DNA from: Triticum aestivum
Lineage: Eukaryota > Streptophyta > Magnoliopsida > Poales > Poaceae
NCBI RefSeq assembly: GCF_018294505.1
Contig: NC_057795.1
Coordinates: 522,293,184-522,357,183 of the forward strand
Length of the DNA stretch: 64,000 bases
Reading direction: 5' to 3'
Shown: piece after piece, positions 31,620 through 42,215 of the stretch
Numbering within the stretch: position 1 is the first letter of the stretch
Layout: each line of letters starts with the position of its first letter
Notes under the pieces: model-generated
Seen by the model: the letters and a program-made list of their open reading frames with translations, nothing else
Database searches by the model: none
What the model was told of the DNA's origin: nothing
Position numbers and translations under genes: made by a program

Positions 31620-32974
31620 GTGGCAGTGCCGTCGCTCATGCTGGTTCTACTACAGTGTCAAGCAGACTAGTTGCCTAGTTTATTTTCAAGGGTGTGTTGT
31701 GGTGAGGCCCTAGCAGAACTATGTTTATGTTCTTTCTCGTTATTTGAACTCTTTAGTACGTACAGTAGTACTAGTACTATGTCTTACTACTGTTCTTGTA
31801 GTTGGTACTACTGCTCGTATCTTCGTGTTCCTACTGTAGTTAATACATTCGTACTAGTAGTATAATTTGGATCAGTCGATTTGTGAATGAAGTTCGATGG
31901 AGCGAAGGAACAAGATGGCATAAGAGGTGGAAGAAGCCCTTCTAGCCATCCATGTTGCATCAAACAGCTCACATGAGTCGACTAAACCAAATTGCTCCTT
32001 CAGATTGTAGGATCCACGTGGCATTCAAGGTCTCGAAGGTAGATTCCGCGTCCGCACCCGGTTTGCAGGCTCGACGCGCGTGCGACCGGCTTCCGCCGCG
32101 ACAGCCACCATGCGCGCCTCCTCCGCGCGGGCGGAGACGACAATGACACGCTAGTTCCTCCTCACCGGCGTGCTGAAGCACGCGCTCGTCCTCCTCTTCG
32201 TACGCTGCGTGCATAGACGCGACTCCAACAGCTGCTCGCGTGCTTGGCAGCGTGGCGGCATCGCGGGGAGGGACTGCAGACGACGTGAGCGGGCGAGCCT
32301 TCGGCTTCATGGTATAGGGATGATGGCGACATGGCGGTGATGGGTGAGAAATTGTTGCCGGAGCAGGCGGGCGCCGGCATGCGCAACGACAGCGGTGGCA
32401 TATTGATGTGTGCGCGTGTGGGAGCTTACTTTAGTTTTATATAAAGTTGGTCAAACTTAAAAGAAAACCGTACTAGTACACATAAACATTAGACTCAGGT
32501 GGCGCTTTTATTAGTTAGTACCATAGCCATGATACGGAATCCTGTGCAAGCACGTGAACCGCGGCCGCGCGGTCGATCGAACGGTGCGTCACCGTGTCAC
32601 GCTCGAAGGACATCCACCGAACCTTTTTGTGTGTGTGAAAACAATCCTCAAATATTACTCAACTTTTTTTTTCCTGGGAAAGTTCTTGACGCTGCAATAT
32701 TTCCATATATTTGAATTTAGCTCGAGTTCGTGTTTATTTGGATTTGGACATTTTAGGTGCGCCCTAGTTTTTTTAATACTGATTTTGTGTGTGTGACTGA
32801 GAGAGAACGTGTGTATGTGTCCATATGTGTGTTGTGGCGGAAAGGCAATGTGGATACGGTGTGCGTGTGATACAGACATAGAGAGGTGTGAATGTGCAAA
32901 TGATCATTCATAAGTGAGACACAGATAGATGCCGATACATTGTGTATACATGAGAGAACGGTCGTCTAGTTTAC
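31620..32974. other. intergenic, nothing firmly supported
   Basis: The first 150 bases match the 3' flank of exonuclease copy 1. A GC-rich patch at 31969-32400 is open for 113 codons on the minus strand, with an Arg/Ala-rich and Gly/His-rich composition and no known motif. I treat it as compositional. AAAGTTGGTCAAACTTAAAA near 32440 is a possible Stowaway trace. Confidence 0.45.
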
Positions 32975-33031
32975 TTGTGTGTGTGTGTGAGAGAGAGAGA
33001 GAGACAGAGAGAGACACACAGAGAGAGAGAT
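32975..33031. repeat. GT/GA microsatellite
   Basis: TTGTGTGTGTGTGTG followed by GAGAGAGAGAGAGAGACAGA and further GA/CA dinucleotides. Confidence 0.95.
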
Positions 33032-33201
33032 GAGCATCCATAACACAACAACCATCTCTCTCGATTCGTCCGTCCCTCGCATGATCGCATGCAACACATG
33101 CATCAACGGGCACAATTTGACACCCTCACCCGGCCCCTGCCCACCTCAAGGCCCGCACAATCTCTTCGTGAATACCCATTTCTCTTCTTAGGTTTGTTTT
33201 C

Positions 33202-33276
33202 TCTCAATATCTGACACACACACACACACACACAGAGACACGTAGCACAACACACACACACCCTCTCTCAATATCT

Positions 33277-33308
<32 letters not shown>
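33202..33308. repeat. CA microsatellite with duplicated flank
   Basis: Two long CA runs (about 33214-33233 and 33277-33308) each follow CTCTCAATATCTGA, so flank and repeat were duplicated together. Confidence 0.93.
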
Positions 33309-34114
33309 ACTCTCACTTGTGCTTCTTTGCACCCCAACATGCACAACACCTCAATCTTCAAAGAAGGCATCAAGCAGATTGAAGATGGCGACCACACCAC
33401 GCTAGAGAATGTGGGGTCATTTGGAAGCAGGGTGATGTGACAACGGCTGACTGACTCCTTGCCCCATCCTCTCTCTCTCTCTTGCACAAAATTACCAATC
33501 CCTCTCTCCCCCGCACAAAATTGTCAATCCCTCAACCCACGAGATCCTTCCCCTCTCGTCCATGTTTTTCCAGCTCTCTCACCAAACATGTTGTCTCTTC
33601 TGCTTCCACGTATACAGAATCCGGATGCACACGCATCTCACGTATATTACATGTCTCCATCTTTCTCATAGACCTAACTTCTTCCTCTCTCTTTCTCTCT
33701 CTATCTCTCTCTCTCTGTGTCTTGTTAGGTTTGTCTCCTACTCTCTCGTCCACATACATACAATCTTTCTCGCCCTATCTGCTCCATCTTCAAAAGCTCT
33801 CTCTGCACGTTTCATTTACACATTGGGATATGTCAAAATGTTGCTTCTATAATGGCTGATGTAGAGTTATGGTTATTTTTGTTGCATCCTACAAAGTAAT
33901 AACTATGAACGGCATTTAGATTCTCATTTGACTGGGAATATGTGAGTTTGAGCATGTTGTGAAGTACTATAGACCTTGTATACATCTTGGGATTCGACAA
34001 TGATTGTAACTATTGAATTGTATAGACCATTACATTTGTAGTCAATAGCCTAATATATTTATTTCACAATTTCAACAAATGATTAGTTCAGTACAAACTA
34101 AGAAAACAAATGTG
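33309..34114. other. CT-rich and AT-rich intergenic stretch
   Basis: A CTCTCTCT-rich block at about 33470-33800 contains a CT microsatellite (about 33690-33716). The rest is AT-rich. Open frames here are serine/leucine repeats caused by CT runs. Confidence 0.55.
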
Positions 34115-34116
34115 TA

Positions 34117-34350
34117 CTCCCTCCGTTTCTATTTAAGTCCGCATATTAGCATTGGTCAAAGTCAAGTTTTGTAAACTCTCAGAAAGCTTATAACAAAAAA
34201 TATTAACATATACAATAACAAATAAATACCATTAGATTCATTATTGAGTGTAATTTCACATCATACATATTTGTTATGGTAAATGTTTATATTTTTCTAT
34301 AAATTTGGTCAAACTTTAGGAAGTTTGACTTCGGTCAAACCTAATATGTA
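34117..34350. mobile_element. Stowaway MITE, right end degraded
   Basis: CTCCCTCCGTTTCTATTTAA follows TA at 34115-34116, the canonical left end and duplication. The interior has TTGGTCAAAGTCAAGTTT and, inverted, AAATTTGGTCAAACTTT. The expected right end ACGGAGGGAG is missing, so the right boundary is approximate. Confidence 0.75.
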
Positions 34351-35639
34351 GAGTTTACTACTACTACTTGCTAGTTTCTTAGCCGAATCACTCAACACGC
34401 CACACGGGGAGTCTAGTGTCACAAAATTTTGAGGTCGGCGGGAAAATCTCCCGCGATCCTGATTCGAGCAGTGGGAAGTTACCATCATAGCCTTCGGAGT
34501 AGGCCTACGGATGACGCTTGGTAGGGGCTGTTTTCATAACTTCAGGTTCACCCTACCCAGCCAACCCCACCCCGGCACCCAGAGTAGTACACCTAAATAC
34601 TCCCCATTTTCTATCCCCACCGCAAAATAGACTTCTCCACAGCACCGCAGCCTTCGTGCTCATCCCCCTTTACATCGGCGCACTCGCCCACCACAGCACA
34701 TCTGCCTCATCGACGACCTCGTATGCCGCACTGGAGTTGGTCCATCGTCGTCATCGTACACGGAGCCTCTTCCCCGGCATCGTCTTCCATGGTCTTGCAT
34801 ATGCTTCCCGGAAGCCGACGCCAAGCGCAGAAGTACCACCGTCGTGCACAATGAACTGTCTCCTGTTGCCGACCATGACTCACAGAGGCCTCCACGACCA
34901 TCGTTCTCCTCCTCGATTGGTAATGTGTGTATTGAATCACTTAGTTGTACATGTGCAGTTCCAGTTTTGTTCATACCTACCCTTCAAATTTCGTGGGTGC
35001 TATTGTTCCCGTAAAAGTAATTGGTTATAGCCTCCATTGTCCACAAAATATCAGCTTGTAATTGTGCGTCGCTCCTGTATCGTGCTATGCTTGGGTAGGT
35101 TTTTCATCTGCAACCAGTAGTGTGGCAAATGATGGAAAGGTTTTTAGAACTATCAAGATGCCCATGCATTGCACGCATCAAGATGCATTGTATGAGTAGT
35201 TTATCTTGTGGGAGAAAAGGATGAACGAGGGAAGCCCGTATTTGCAAATCTGGAGAGGGGTATGGGTATATTTTTGCAAAATTCCCATTTGTTTCCTTCC
35301 TATCTATCATATATAAATCGGATGGCCTATATTGCAAGAAAAAAATCATAGAGAAAAAAAGTAGATAGTAGAGAAGTAGAGATAAATATTAAATATAAAA
35401 TATAAAATAAATATAATAGTAGAGAAGAGAGTAGAGGTAGCAGAGACGTCGGGAAAGGATCGCGTGCGCGTGGGAAAAAGCGGCTGGGCGTGCACTAGTT
35501 TTGGCACGCGGCGTCCGGCGCGCTTTATAAAATCCAACACCCTCCCACCGCTTTGTGCCTTGCCACCGCTCTCTCCTAGCTATGTGCCTCACCACCGCTC
35601 TCTCCCCGCTCTTTTTCACCTCACCGCAGCCGTGCCACC

Positions 35640-36223
35640 ATGTCGCTGCATCATCGGGAAACTTGGGGATACCGTGGCGTCCGCACGCGCCCCTCCGTCG
35701 GCTTCTCTGCCAAGATCCGGTTCCGCGGGATGCGCCTTGGTGTAGGCAATTTTTACATCGCCAACGAGGCCGCCCACACGTATGACGCAGCGGTGTGGCG
35801 CCTCCTGTGGCCTCATAGAACATTGAACTTCCCCAACGTGCCGACGCGGGAGCGGGCACAGGAGCTCGTGCCTCTGCCGTGGCTTAGCACCGACGAGGAT
35901 TGTCGCGACAACCGGAGGCGGGAGCACCGTCTCGACATCACCGAGATGGACGAGGAAGCCATGGCGCTGTGGGGCCAACACTTCCTGCAGGACATCATCA
36001 ATGAGCGAGTTCTACGCGCAAAGCAGGGCGGAGAGGGATAAGAGGAGGGCAGAGCGAGCTGCCTATCACGAGGACAAGCGTAGGCGAAAAGTGGACGCCT
36101 CAATTCAACATGAGGCTAGGAGCAGCATCGCCCTGGGAATCCGACGATGATCGGTATCTTCACGCCTACAGTCAGACGTCGGAGGAGGACATCACCGAGG
36201 AGGAGTCGGATGACGAGGAGTAG
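35640..36223 (+). pseudogene. AP2/ERF-like DNA-binding protein, C-terminus frameshifted
   Basis: The product starts MSLHHRETWGYRGVRTRPSV, followed by KIRFRGMRLGVGNFYIANEA and AAHTYDAAVWRLLWPHRTLN then FPNV: an AP2/ERF domain of about 58 residues with the YRGVR start, the YDAA.WRL helix and the final LNFP. The usual WAAEIRD strand and WLGTF are replaced by FSAKIRF and RLGVGNF, a divergent type I associate with a large Triticeae family. The frame stops at 36041, but one base over it continues SEFYAQSRAERDKRRAERAA, and a second shift near 36137 gives an acidic tail (ESDDDRYLHAYSQTSEEDIT) ending at TAG 36221-36223. Two frameshifts therefore separate an intact domain from its expected basic and acidic tails. 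TTTATAAAAT at 35525 is a likely TATA box. A truncated 133-residue protein remains possible. Confidence 0.78.
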
Positions 36224-36459
36224 TTGAATTATCTTCTTTATCTATCTATGCTGAGAACTATCCTCTACTCTCTAGTCTCTACTTCTTGATCTTAGCACTA
36301 TAAATGCTTTTTTAAAGCGCTGGGCGTTGCGATTCTGTTGGAGATGCTCTAACATCGCAGATGAGTGCTTTAATGTTGCCCACAAGATGCGCGAGTATTA
36401 CTAGTAGTATATTTTTCTTGCCATGTTGAGATTTTAAAACCACAAGTGCGAACATGCAG
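36224..36459. other. flank of the AP2-like pseudogene, possible element end
   Basis: GTTGGAGATGCTCTAACATC near 36340 is a motif common at ends of grass DNA transposons, and AAAGCGCTGGGCGTTGCG (36317) faces a partly inverse GGCTGGGCGTGC...GGCGCGCTTTATAAA before the AP2 frame (35481-35528). The AP2 unit may therefore be element cargo. No target duplication was found. Confidence 0.35.
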
Positions 36460-36911
36460 AGGAGCAATGAATACCAAACACGGGATATTCAGGACATCTT
36501 CAAGGAGCATGGCAAGTTAAAGAGGAGCTGCACCAAACCTGTAAAACGAGCTTTGGTAAGTAACACCCTTTCAATTACTTTCGTTTAGCCACGTGTTCTT
36601 CGATGTGTATATGTTGTAGTTTCTGTTTCTCTTAAGCATGATGTTCTTTGATGTGTAATAAGAAGAGTCTTAATCGTCCTAATGCTTTCATTTTTAGCTT
36701 GATGTAGGAAGTGGGTGTTCTCACCTTGTAGTATGTTTTTATATTTTTTTCCTTTTAAATTAACTTCTCCGAGTTCTGTTTATCTGGCTTCTACTAAATG
36801 GATCTAGGTTGCTCTGAGTATTGATCTAAAAAAGAAGTAACTTCATGTTAATATGCAGTTCCTGCGAGGAGGGAAGTATGGTCAACCTCGAGATCATGTT
36901 TCCAAAATGAG

Positions 36912-37003
36912 GCTGGATTACACACAAGGTGCGACTTCCCTAATGATGCTGGATTAGACACAAGGTGCAAATTCCCAGATGATGCTAGATTACACACAAG
37001 CTA
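36912..37003 (+). repeat. 36-bp tandem repeat across a splice donor
   Basis: GCTGGATTACACACAAGGTG recurs at 36912, 36948 and 36984 with spacing 36. Each unit contains the exon end ACACAAG and the first two contain the GGTGC donor, so the donor is duplicated. Confidence 0.85.
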
Positions 37004-37238
37004 GGTGGAGTCGTCAGCTGTTCGTGTCCTCATGGGATTAGTAAAGGCTAAAAGAAAGCGTGCATCAGCCCTTGAGAATGTAGTTGAGTTCCTAAAGAAG
37101 CAAAAAAGCAATCAGATGCTCTCTTCACCCAAGCCAAAGAAGAGATGGAAGAAGCCAGAAATAAGCTAGCATAGGCAGAGCAGGCTAGGCGTCTCCTGCT
37201 ATCTAAAACTGTTGTCAATACAAAATTGCCTTCATAAT

Positions 37239-38394
37239 AGCTAGGTTCAAATGTTTATCTAGTCAGCATGCCTGTTGTGATGTCCGTGCATCTACTGATG
37301 TGGCACAAAATGTTTTTTGGGTCATGTAATAACAGCAATTACTTTCCAAACAATAACGGATGGAGCATTGGACATGGTATAGTTCACACGCAAGCCCGAC
37401 ATTCCAAGTTGAACTTCCACATAAAACTCATATTCATAGATATCTGCACATTCATACATAATGTCCACAACCATGATTCACTTCAAAGCCAAAAAAATGT
37501 GAGGAGAGTTATAAACAAAGAAAAACCTCTACTAGTTCCTGCTACCAGTGCGAGCACAACAGGTCAAGACCATGCGTAAACTAATTATATTTTAGTCATT
37601 TTTTGTGTTCTAAAATGCCTGCCGGCTCGCGGAAGGACGTGTTGCCAGCACACGCGCGGATTCAATGAAGGCAGGTGGGGCAATCTTAAGCTGGTTGCAC
37701 GCGGCGAGGAGGCGTGCTCAGCCGGGCCTGCAGCGAGTGCGGCCCTCTTGGCCGACGCACCGGTTCAATGCTTGCGTTATGAGAGGTCGTGTCCGTGTCA
37801 GAGCAATCACTCCCACCAGTCCTTTTTTGTTTGGGTATAGCAAAATCTCATTTTCCATTCACATTTTACAAGTAAAATTCGTGGACAAACTTTGACCCAA
37901 AGTACGACGGTGACTAGTAAACCAGAATGAAGGTAGTAGTTTTTTTAATCAAAGAAGAGTTCCCCCTTCCGATTTTCATTACTGAAAACCAGCATTTAAA
38001 TCTAAACCATAATATTTTCCCTAGAACTACCAGGTTCAACATCTCGCAACATAAACCCATAAAACCATACACCAAGGAGGTACTAGTACTATGAATTCCA
38101 TTTTTGCTCCATACCAATCGTTCTAAAAACTAGTTACTACTTATAATGCGGCATTGAAAATCAGAACTCTTAACCCCGCTAAAAACCGATATTTTAAACG
38201 TGGCTACTCAATCTGTGGCAACTGGCGAGCCACCGTGCTTTGCTCCAAGTTGTTCACCTATGGTCCCGACCATCAACTCCTACGGATCAAATTATCACAC
38301 GAACTGACTATTCCTACAAAGGTGGCCCACCACGTACTCGGTACCCACGAATGCAGCAATCGTGCACCTAGGGTTTTAGCGTTTATTTGTTAAC
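37239..38394. other. intergenic, nothing recognised
   Basis: Short frames of up to 103 codons occur without motifs or splice support. TTTTTTTAATCAAAGAAGAG near 37942, followed by pyrimidine-rich sequence, could be a minus-strand retroelement tail, but this is too weak to call. Confidence 0.45.
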
Positions 38395-38399
38395 ATTGC

Positions 38400-38872
38400 T
38401 GAGGGAGTCCCGGATTAGGGGGTGTCCGGGTGACCGGACTATGACCTTTGGCCGGACTCCTGGACTATGAAGATACAAGATTGAAGACTTCGTCCCGTGT
38501 CCGGATGGGACTTTCCTTGGCGTGGAAGGCAACCTTGGCGATACGGATATGTAGATCTCCTCCCATTGTAACTAACTCTGTGTAACCCTAGCCCTCTCCG
38601 GTGTCTATATAAACCGAAAGGTTTTAGTCTGTACGACGAACAACAATCATTCCATAGGCTAGCTTCTAGGGTTTAGCCTCTCTGATCTCGTGGTAGATCT
38701 ACTCTTGTACTACCCATATCATCAATATTAATCAAGCAGGAGTAGGGTTTTACCTCCATCGAGAGGGCCCGAACCTGGGTAAAAACATCATGTCCCTTGT
38801 CTCCTGTTACCATCCGCCTAGACGCACAGTTCGGGACACCCTACCCGAGATCCGCCGGTTTTGACACCGACA
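38400..38872 (+). repeat. element A 5' LTR (Fatima-like Gypsy)
   Basis: It starts TGAGGGAGTCCCGGATTAGG and ends TTTTGACACCGACA. The preceding five bases ATTGC (38395-38399) would be the target duplication. A TATATAAA box lies at 38606-38613. The next bases TTGGTGCTTTCATTGAGAG form the primer-binding region. The 473-bp length and sequence fit the wheat Gypsy family Fatima, named from memory. Confidence 0.85.
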
Positions 38873-38920
38873 TTGGTGCTTTCATTGAGAGTTCCTCTGT
38901 CTCGTCACCTTTTAGGCCCG

Positions 38921-40574
38921 ATGCCTCCTCCGATCATCAACAACGATGCGGTCCAGGGTGAGACTTTTCTCCCCAGGCAGATCTTCATATTCGGCGGCTT
39001 TGCACTGCGGGCCAATTCGCTTGGCCATCTGGAGCAGATTGAAAGCTACGCGCCTGGCCGCCAGGTCAGATTTGGGAGTTTGAACTACACGGCCAACATC
39101 CGCGGGGACTTGATCTTCGACGGATTCAAGCCACAACCAAGCGCGCCGCACTGCCACGATGGGCATGATCTAGCTCTGCCGCCGGATAGTGCCCAGGAGG
39201 CCGCCCAAGTGTCCGCTACGACCCTTAGCTCGGAGCCGACTGCGCCAATCAAGGACGGGTGGCTAGACACCGCCTCGGGGGCTGCAATCTCTACGGCGAT
39301 CGAGCCGAACACCAGCCTTCTCCTTCGTGAAACTCGTGACTCCAAGGTGTCGGACTCCTTTCCGGACTCCGAGCCTTCCGTACCCCTGCCGATGGAAGCC
39401 AATTGGGCGCCGATCATGGAGTTCATCGCCACAGACATCTTTCAGCACTCTCCCTTCGGTGACATCATGAATTCACTAAAGTCTCTCTCTTTATCAGGAG
39501 AGCCCTGGCCGGACTACGGCCAGCAAGGTTGGGATGCGGACGACGAAGAAATTCGAAGCCCACCCACCACCCACTTCATAGCTACTGTCGATGATTTAAC
39601 CGACATGCTCGACTTCGACTCCGAAGACATCGACGGTATGGACGATGATGCGGGAGACGACCAAGAACCAGCCTATAGGGCACTGGAAAGCCACCTCGTC
39701 ATATGACATATACATGGTGGACACCCCAAAAGAAGGGAGTGGCGACGGAACAACGGAGGATGACCCCTCCAAGAAGCAGCCTAAGCACCCGCGTCAGCGG
39801 CGCCGCTCTAAATCCCGCCAAAGCAAAAAATGGCAATTCCGGCACCAGAGACAATAACACCCCGGACAGTGCCGAAGACAACCCCCTCCAGCAGGATTCA
39901 ATGCAGGAGGATGGAGAAGACATCCCTCATAAGAGAGCGGCAAACAGAGAGGTAGAGGACGATAATTACATACCTCCCTCCGAATACAAGGCAAGACTCG
40001 CCGACGACGAATTTGTCGTGCCTGAGGATGCCGTCCAACAAGAGCGTTTCCAACGCAGGCTTATGGCCAAGGTGAGTAGCCTCAAGAAAAAATAGCAGCA
40101 GCTTAGAGCTGACCAAGTTTGTTAGCTGGCAGATGGACTGAAGTCCTTGCGGACGAAGAGTACAAACAAGAACGCCCCTCCAAGAGCTACCCAAAGCGCA
40201 TGCTGCTACCCCAATTAGAGGAGGAAGCACCTAAACCTACATCACCAACGCAGGATGCGGCCGACCGGCCACCTCGTGGCCACAACAGAGAGGCCTCTCG
40301 GCCATCCATTCAAGCCGCACCCCAGCACCGCTCAAAAAATACCAAGGCACGGGGAAATGCGCCAGACCTGCGAGACATATTGGAGGACAAGGCAAGGTAA
40401 AGAAGATCGATCTACGGATCGCGTGGGTGCCCCACGACACGTGACGATAACCGTCACGCCAGATATGGCAAATACGGCCAGGCCGAACATGGCAGGCAAG
40501 GCTCATATGAGCTACGTCGTGATATAGCCCAGTACAGAGGCGCCGCACACCCACTATGCTTCACAGACGAAGTA
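38921..40574 (+). pseudogene. element A gag, N-terminal part, frameshifted
   Basis: From the ATG at 38921 (MPPPIINNDAVQGETF) the frame is open to 39706 and is acidic and proline-rich, typical of the N-terminal part of this family's gag. It includes a conserved-looking QIFIFGGFALRANSLGHLEQ segment. The frame then shifts: an adjacent frame stays open at 39703-40095 (DDNYIPPSEYKARLADDEFV, then SSLKKK and TAG), and 40096-40574 is broken by further stops. The gag therefore cannot be made as one protein. Confidence 0.65.
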
Positions 40575-42215
40575 ATGGATCATCAAATCCCCGAGGGTTT
40601 TAAACCCGTAAACATCGAATCATACGATGGCACAACAGATCCTACGGTATGGATCGAGGATTATCTCCTTCATATCCACATGGCCCGCGGTGATGATCTA
40701 CACGCTATCAAATACCTCCCACTCAAGCTCAAAGGACCTGCTCGACATTGGCTTAACAGCTTGCCAGCAGAGTCAATTGGTTGCTGGGAGGACCTGGAAT
40801 CCACATTCCTCGACAATTTTCAGGGCACCTATGTGCGACCACCAGACGCCGATGACCTAAGCCACATAATTCAGGAGCCAGATGAATCGGCCAGACAATT
40901 CTGGACACGGTTCCTAACCAAGAAAAATCAAATATTCGACTGTCCGGATGCAGAAGCCCTTGCAGCCTTCAAACATAACATCTGTGACGAATGGCTTGCC
41001 AGACACCTAGGACAGGAAAAGCCGAAATCCATGGCAGCCCTCACAACACTCATGACCCGCTTTTGCACGGGAGAAGACAGTTGGCTAGCTCGTAGTAATA
41101 ACATGACCAGGAGCCCTGGTAATTCGGATACCAAGGACAACAATGGCAGGTCGCGTTGCAACAAGCACAAGCACAGCATTAACGGAGACAATACTGAGGA
41201 TACGACAGTTAGTGCCGGATTCAGAGGCTCTAAACCCGGTCAGCGGAAAAAGCCATTCAAAAGAAGTACTCCGGGCCCGTCTAGTTTGGACCGAATACTC
41301 GATCGCTCGTGCCAGATACACGGCACCCCCGAACAACCAGCCAATCACACCAACAGGGATTGTTGGGTGTTCAAGCAGGCAGGCAAGTTAAGTGTCGAAA
41401 ACAGAGATAAGGGGCTACATAGCAACGACGAGGAGGAGCCCCGGCCGCCGAACAATAGGGGGCAGAAGGGTTTATCCCCACAAGTGCGGACAGTGAACAT
41501 GATATACGCAACCCACATCCCCAAAAGGGAGCGGAAGCGTGCACTCAGGGACGTATATGCGTTGGAGCCAGTTGCCCCAAAGTTTAACACATGGTCCTCC
41601 TGCCCGATCACCTTTGATCGAAGGGACCACCCCACTAGCATCCATCACGGTGGATTCGCCGCATTGGTTCTAGACCCAATCATTGACGGATTTCACCTCA
41701 CTAGAGTCCTCATGGACGGCGGCAGCAGCCTCAACCTGCTTTATCAGGCTACAGTGCGAAAAATGGGCATAGATCCCTCAAGGATTAAACCCACAAAGAC
41801 GACCTTTAAAGGCGTCATACCAGGTGTAGAGGACAGCTGTACAGGCTCAGTTACACTCGAAGTGGTGTTCGGATGCCCGGATAATTTCCGAAGCGAGGAG
41901 TTAATCTTCGACATAGTCCCGTTCTGTAGTGGCTATCACGCCCTGCTCGGACGAACTGCATTTGCAAAGTTTAATGCGGTGCCGCACTACGCATACCTCA
42001 AGCTCAAGATGTCAGGCCCTCGAGGAGTCATTACGGTTAATGGAAACACCGAACACTCTCTCCGAACGGAGGAGCATACGGCGGCCCTCGCGGCGGAAAT
42101 ACAAAGTAGCCTCTCAAGGCAATTCTCCAGTCCGGCTATTAAACGTCCGGACACCGTCAAGCGCGCCCGGAGTAACCTACAACAAGACCGTCCGGCACGT
42201 TCCGAGCAAGCATAG
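40575..42215 (+). CDS. element A gag core plus retropepsin, no polymerase
   Basis: This is a 546-codon open frame. Residues about 1-180 are the retrotransposon gag domain (IPEGFKPVNIESYDGTTDPT, HWLNSLP, FLDNFQGTYV). A basic and Gly/Ser-rich middle follows, with a possible zinc-binding segment around RSCQIHG..ANHTNRDCWVFK. Residues about 370-500 resemble an aspartic protease: RVLMDGGSSLNLLYQ contains the active-site Asp in a DGGSSLN variant, and ALLGRTAFAKFNAVPHYAYL is the second half. The frame ends LQQDRPARSEQA and no reverse transcriptase, RNase H or integrase follows in either direction, so the element needs enzymes from a relative. The ATG at 40575 is the first in frame, but the true protein probably joins upstream gag. 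Confidence 0.8.
   Translation: MDHQIPEGFKPVNIESYDGTTDPTVWIEDYLLHIHMARGDDLHAIKYLPLKLKGPARHWLNSLPAESIGCWEDLESTFLDNFQGTYVRPPDADDLSHIIQEPDESARQFWTRFLTKKNQIFDCPDAEALAAFKHNICDEWLARHLGQEKPKSMAALTTLMTRFCTGEDSWLARSNNMTRSPGNSDTKDNNGRSRCNKHKHSINGDNTEDTTVSAGFRGSKPGQRKKPFKRSTPGPSSLDRILDRSCQIHGTPEQPANHTNRDCWVFKQAGKLSVENRDKGLHSNDEEEPRPPNNRGQKGLSPQVRTVNMIYATHIPKRERKRALRDVYALEPVAPKFNTWSSCPITFDRRDHPTSIHHGGFAALVLDPIIDGFHLTRVLMDGGSSLNLLYQATVRKMGIDPSRIKPTKTTFKGVIPGVEDSCTGSVTLEVVFGCPDNFRSEELIFDIVPFCSGYHALLGRTAFAKFNAVPHYAYLKLKMSGPRGVITVNGNTEHSLRTEEHTAALAAEIQSSLSRQFSSPAIKRPDTVKRARSNLQQDRPARSEQA

Larger units (their letters stand above)
34600..37238 (+). pseudogene. second multi-exon coiled-coil gene, decayed
   Basis: I do not recognise the family. 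A 5' exon-like segment ends TCCTCCTCGATTG before GTAATGTG (about 34920). Downstream exons are 36460-36555 (reads RSNEYQTRDIQDIFKEHGKL then KRSCTKPVKRAL, donor GTAAGT), 36859-36928 (FLRGGKYGQPRDHVSKMRLD then YTQ, donor GTGCGA) and about 37005-37238 (SSAVRVLMGLVKAKRKRASA, then LENVVEFLKK). The last exon shifts frame in the AAGCAAAAAAGCAA run to continue as a coiled coil (SDALFTQAKEEMEEARNKLA), then has TAG and TAA. The organisation (C-rich 5' exon, coiled-coil end) resembles the 8-29 kb gene, but I see no clear sequence homology. An AP2-like pseudogene lies in the large intron. Confidence 0.45.

Noticed and set aside
31969..32400. 113-codon minus-strand frame (MKPKARPLTSS start)
   Set aside because: It is GC-rich and compositionally biased, with no motif and no splice structure, though it is not fully excluded as a gene fragment.
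33202..33720. Possible CRISPR-like or satellite array
   Set aside because: These are CA and CT microsatellites without spacers.
34518..35030. 170-codon plus-strand frame as a complete protein
   Set aside because: A good donor (GATTG before GTAATG) near 34920 and a C-rich leader character suggest a 5' exon. The frame after the donor looks intronic.
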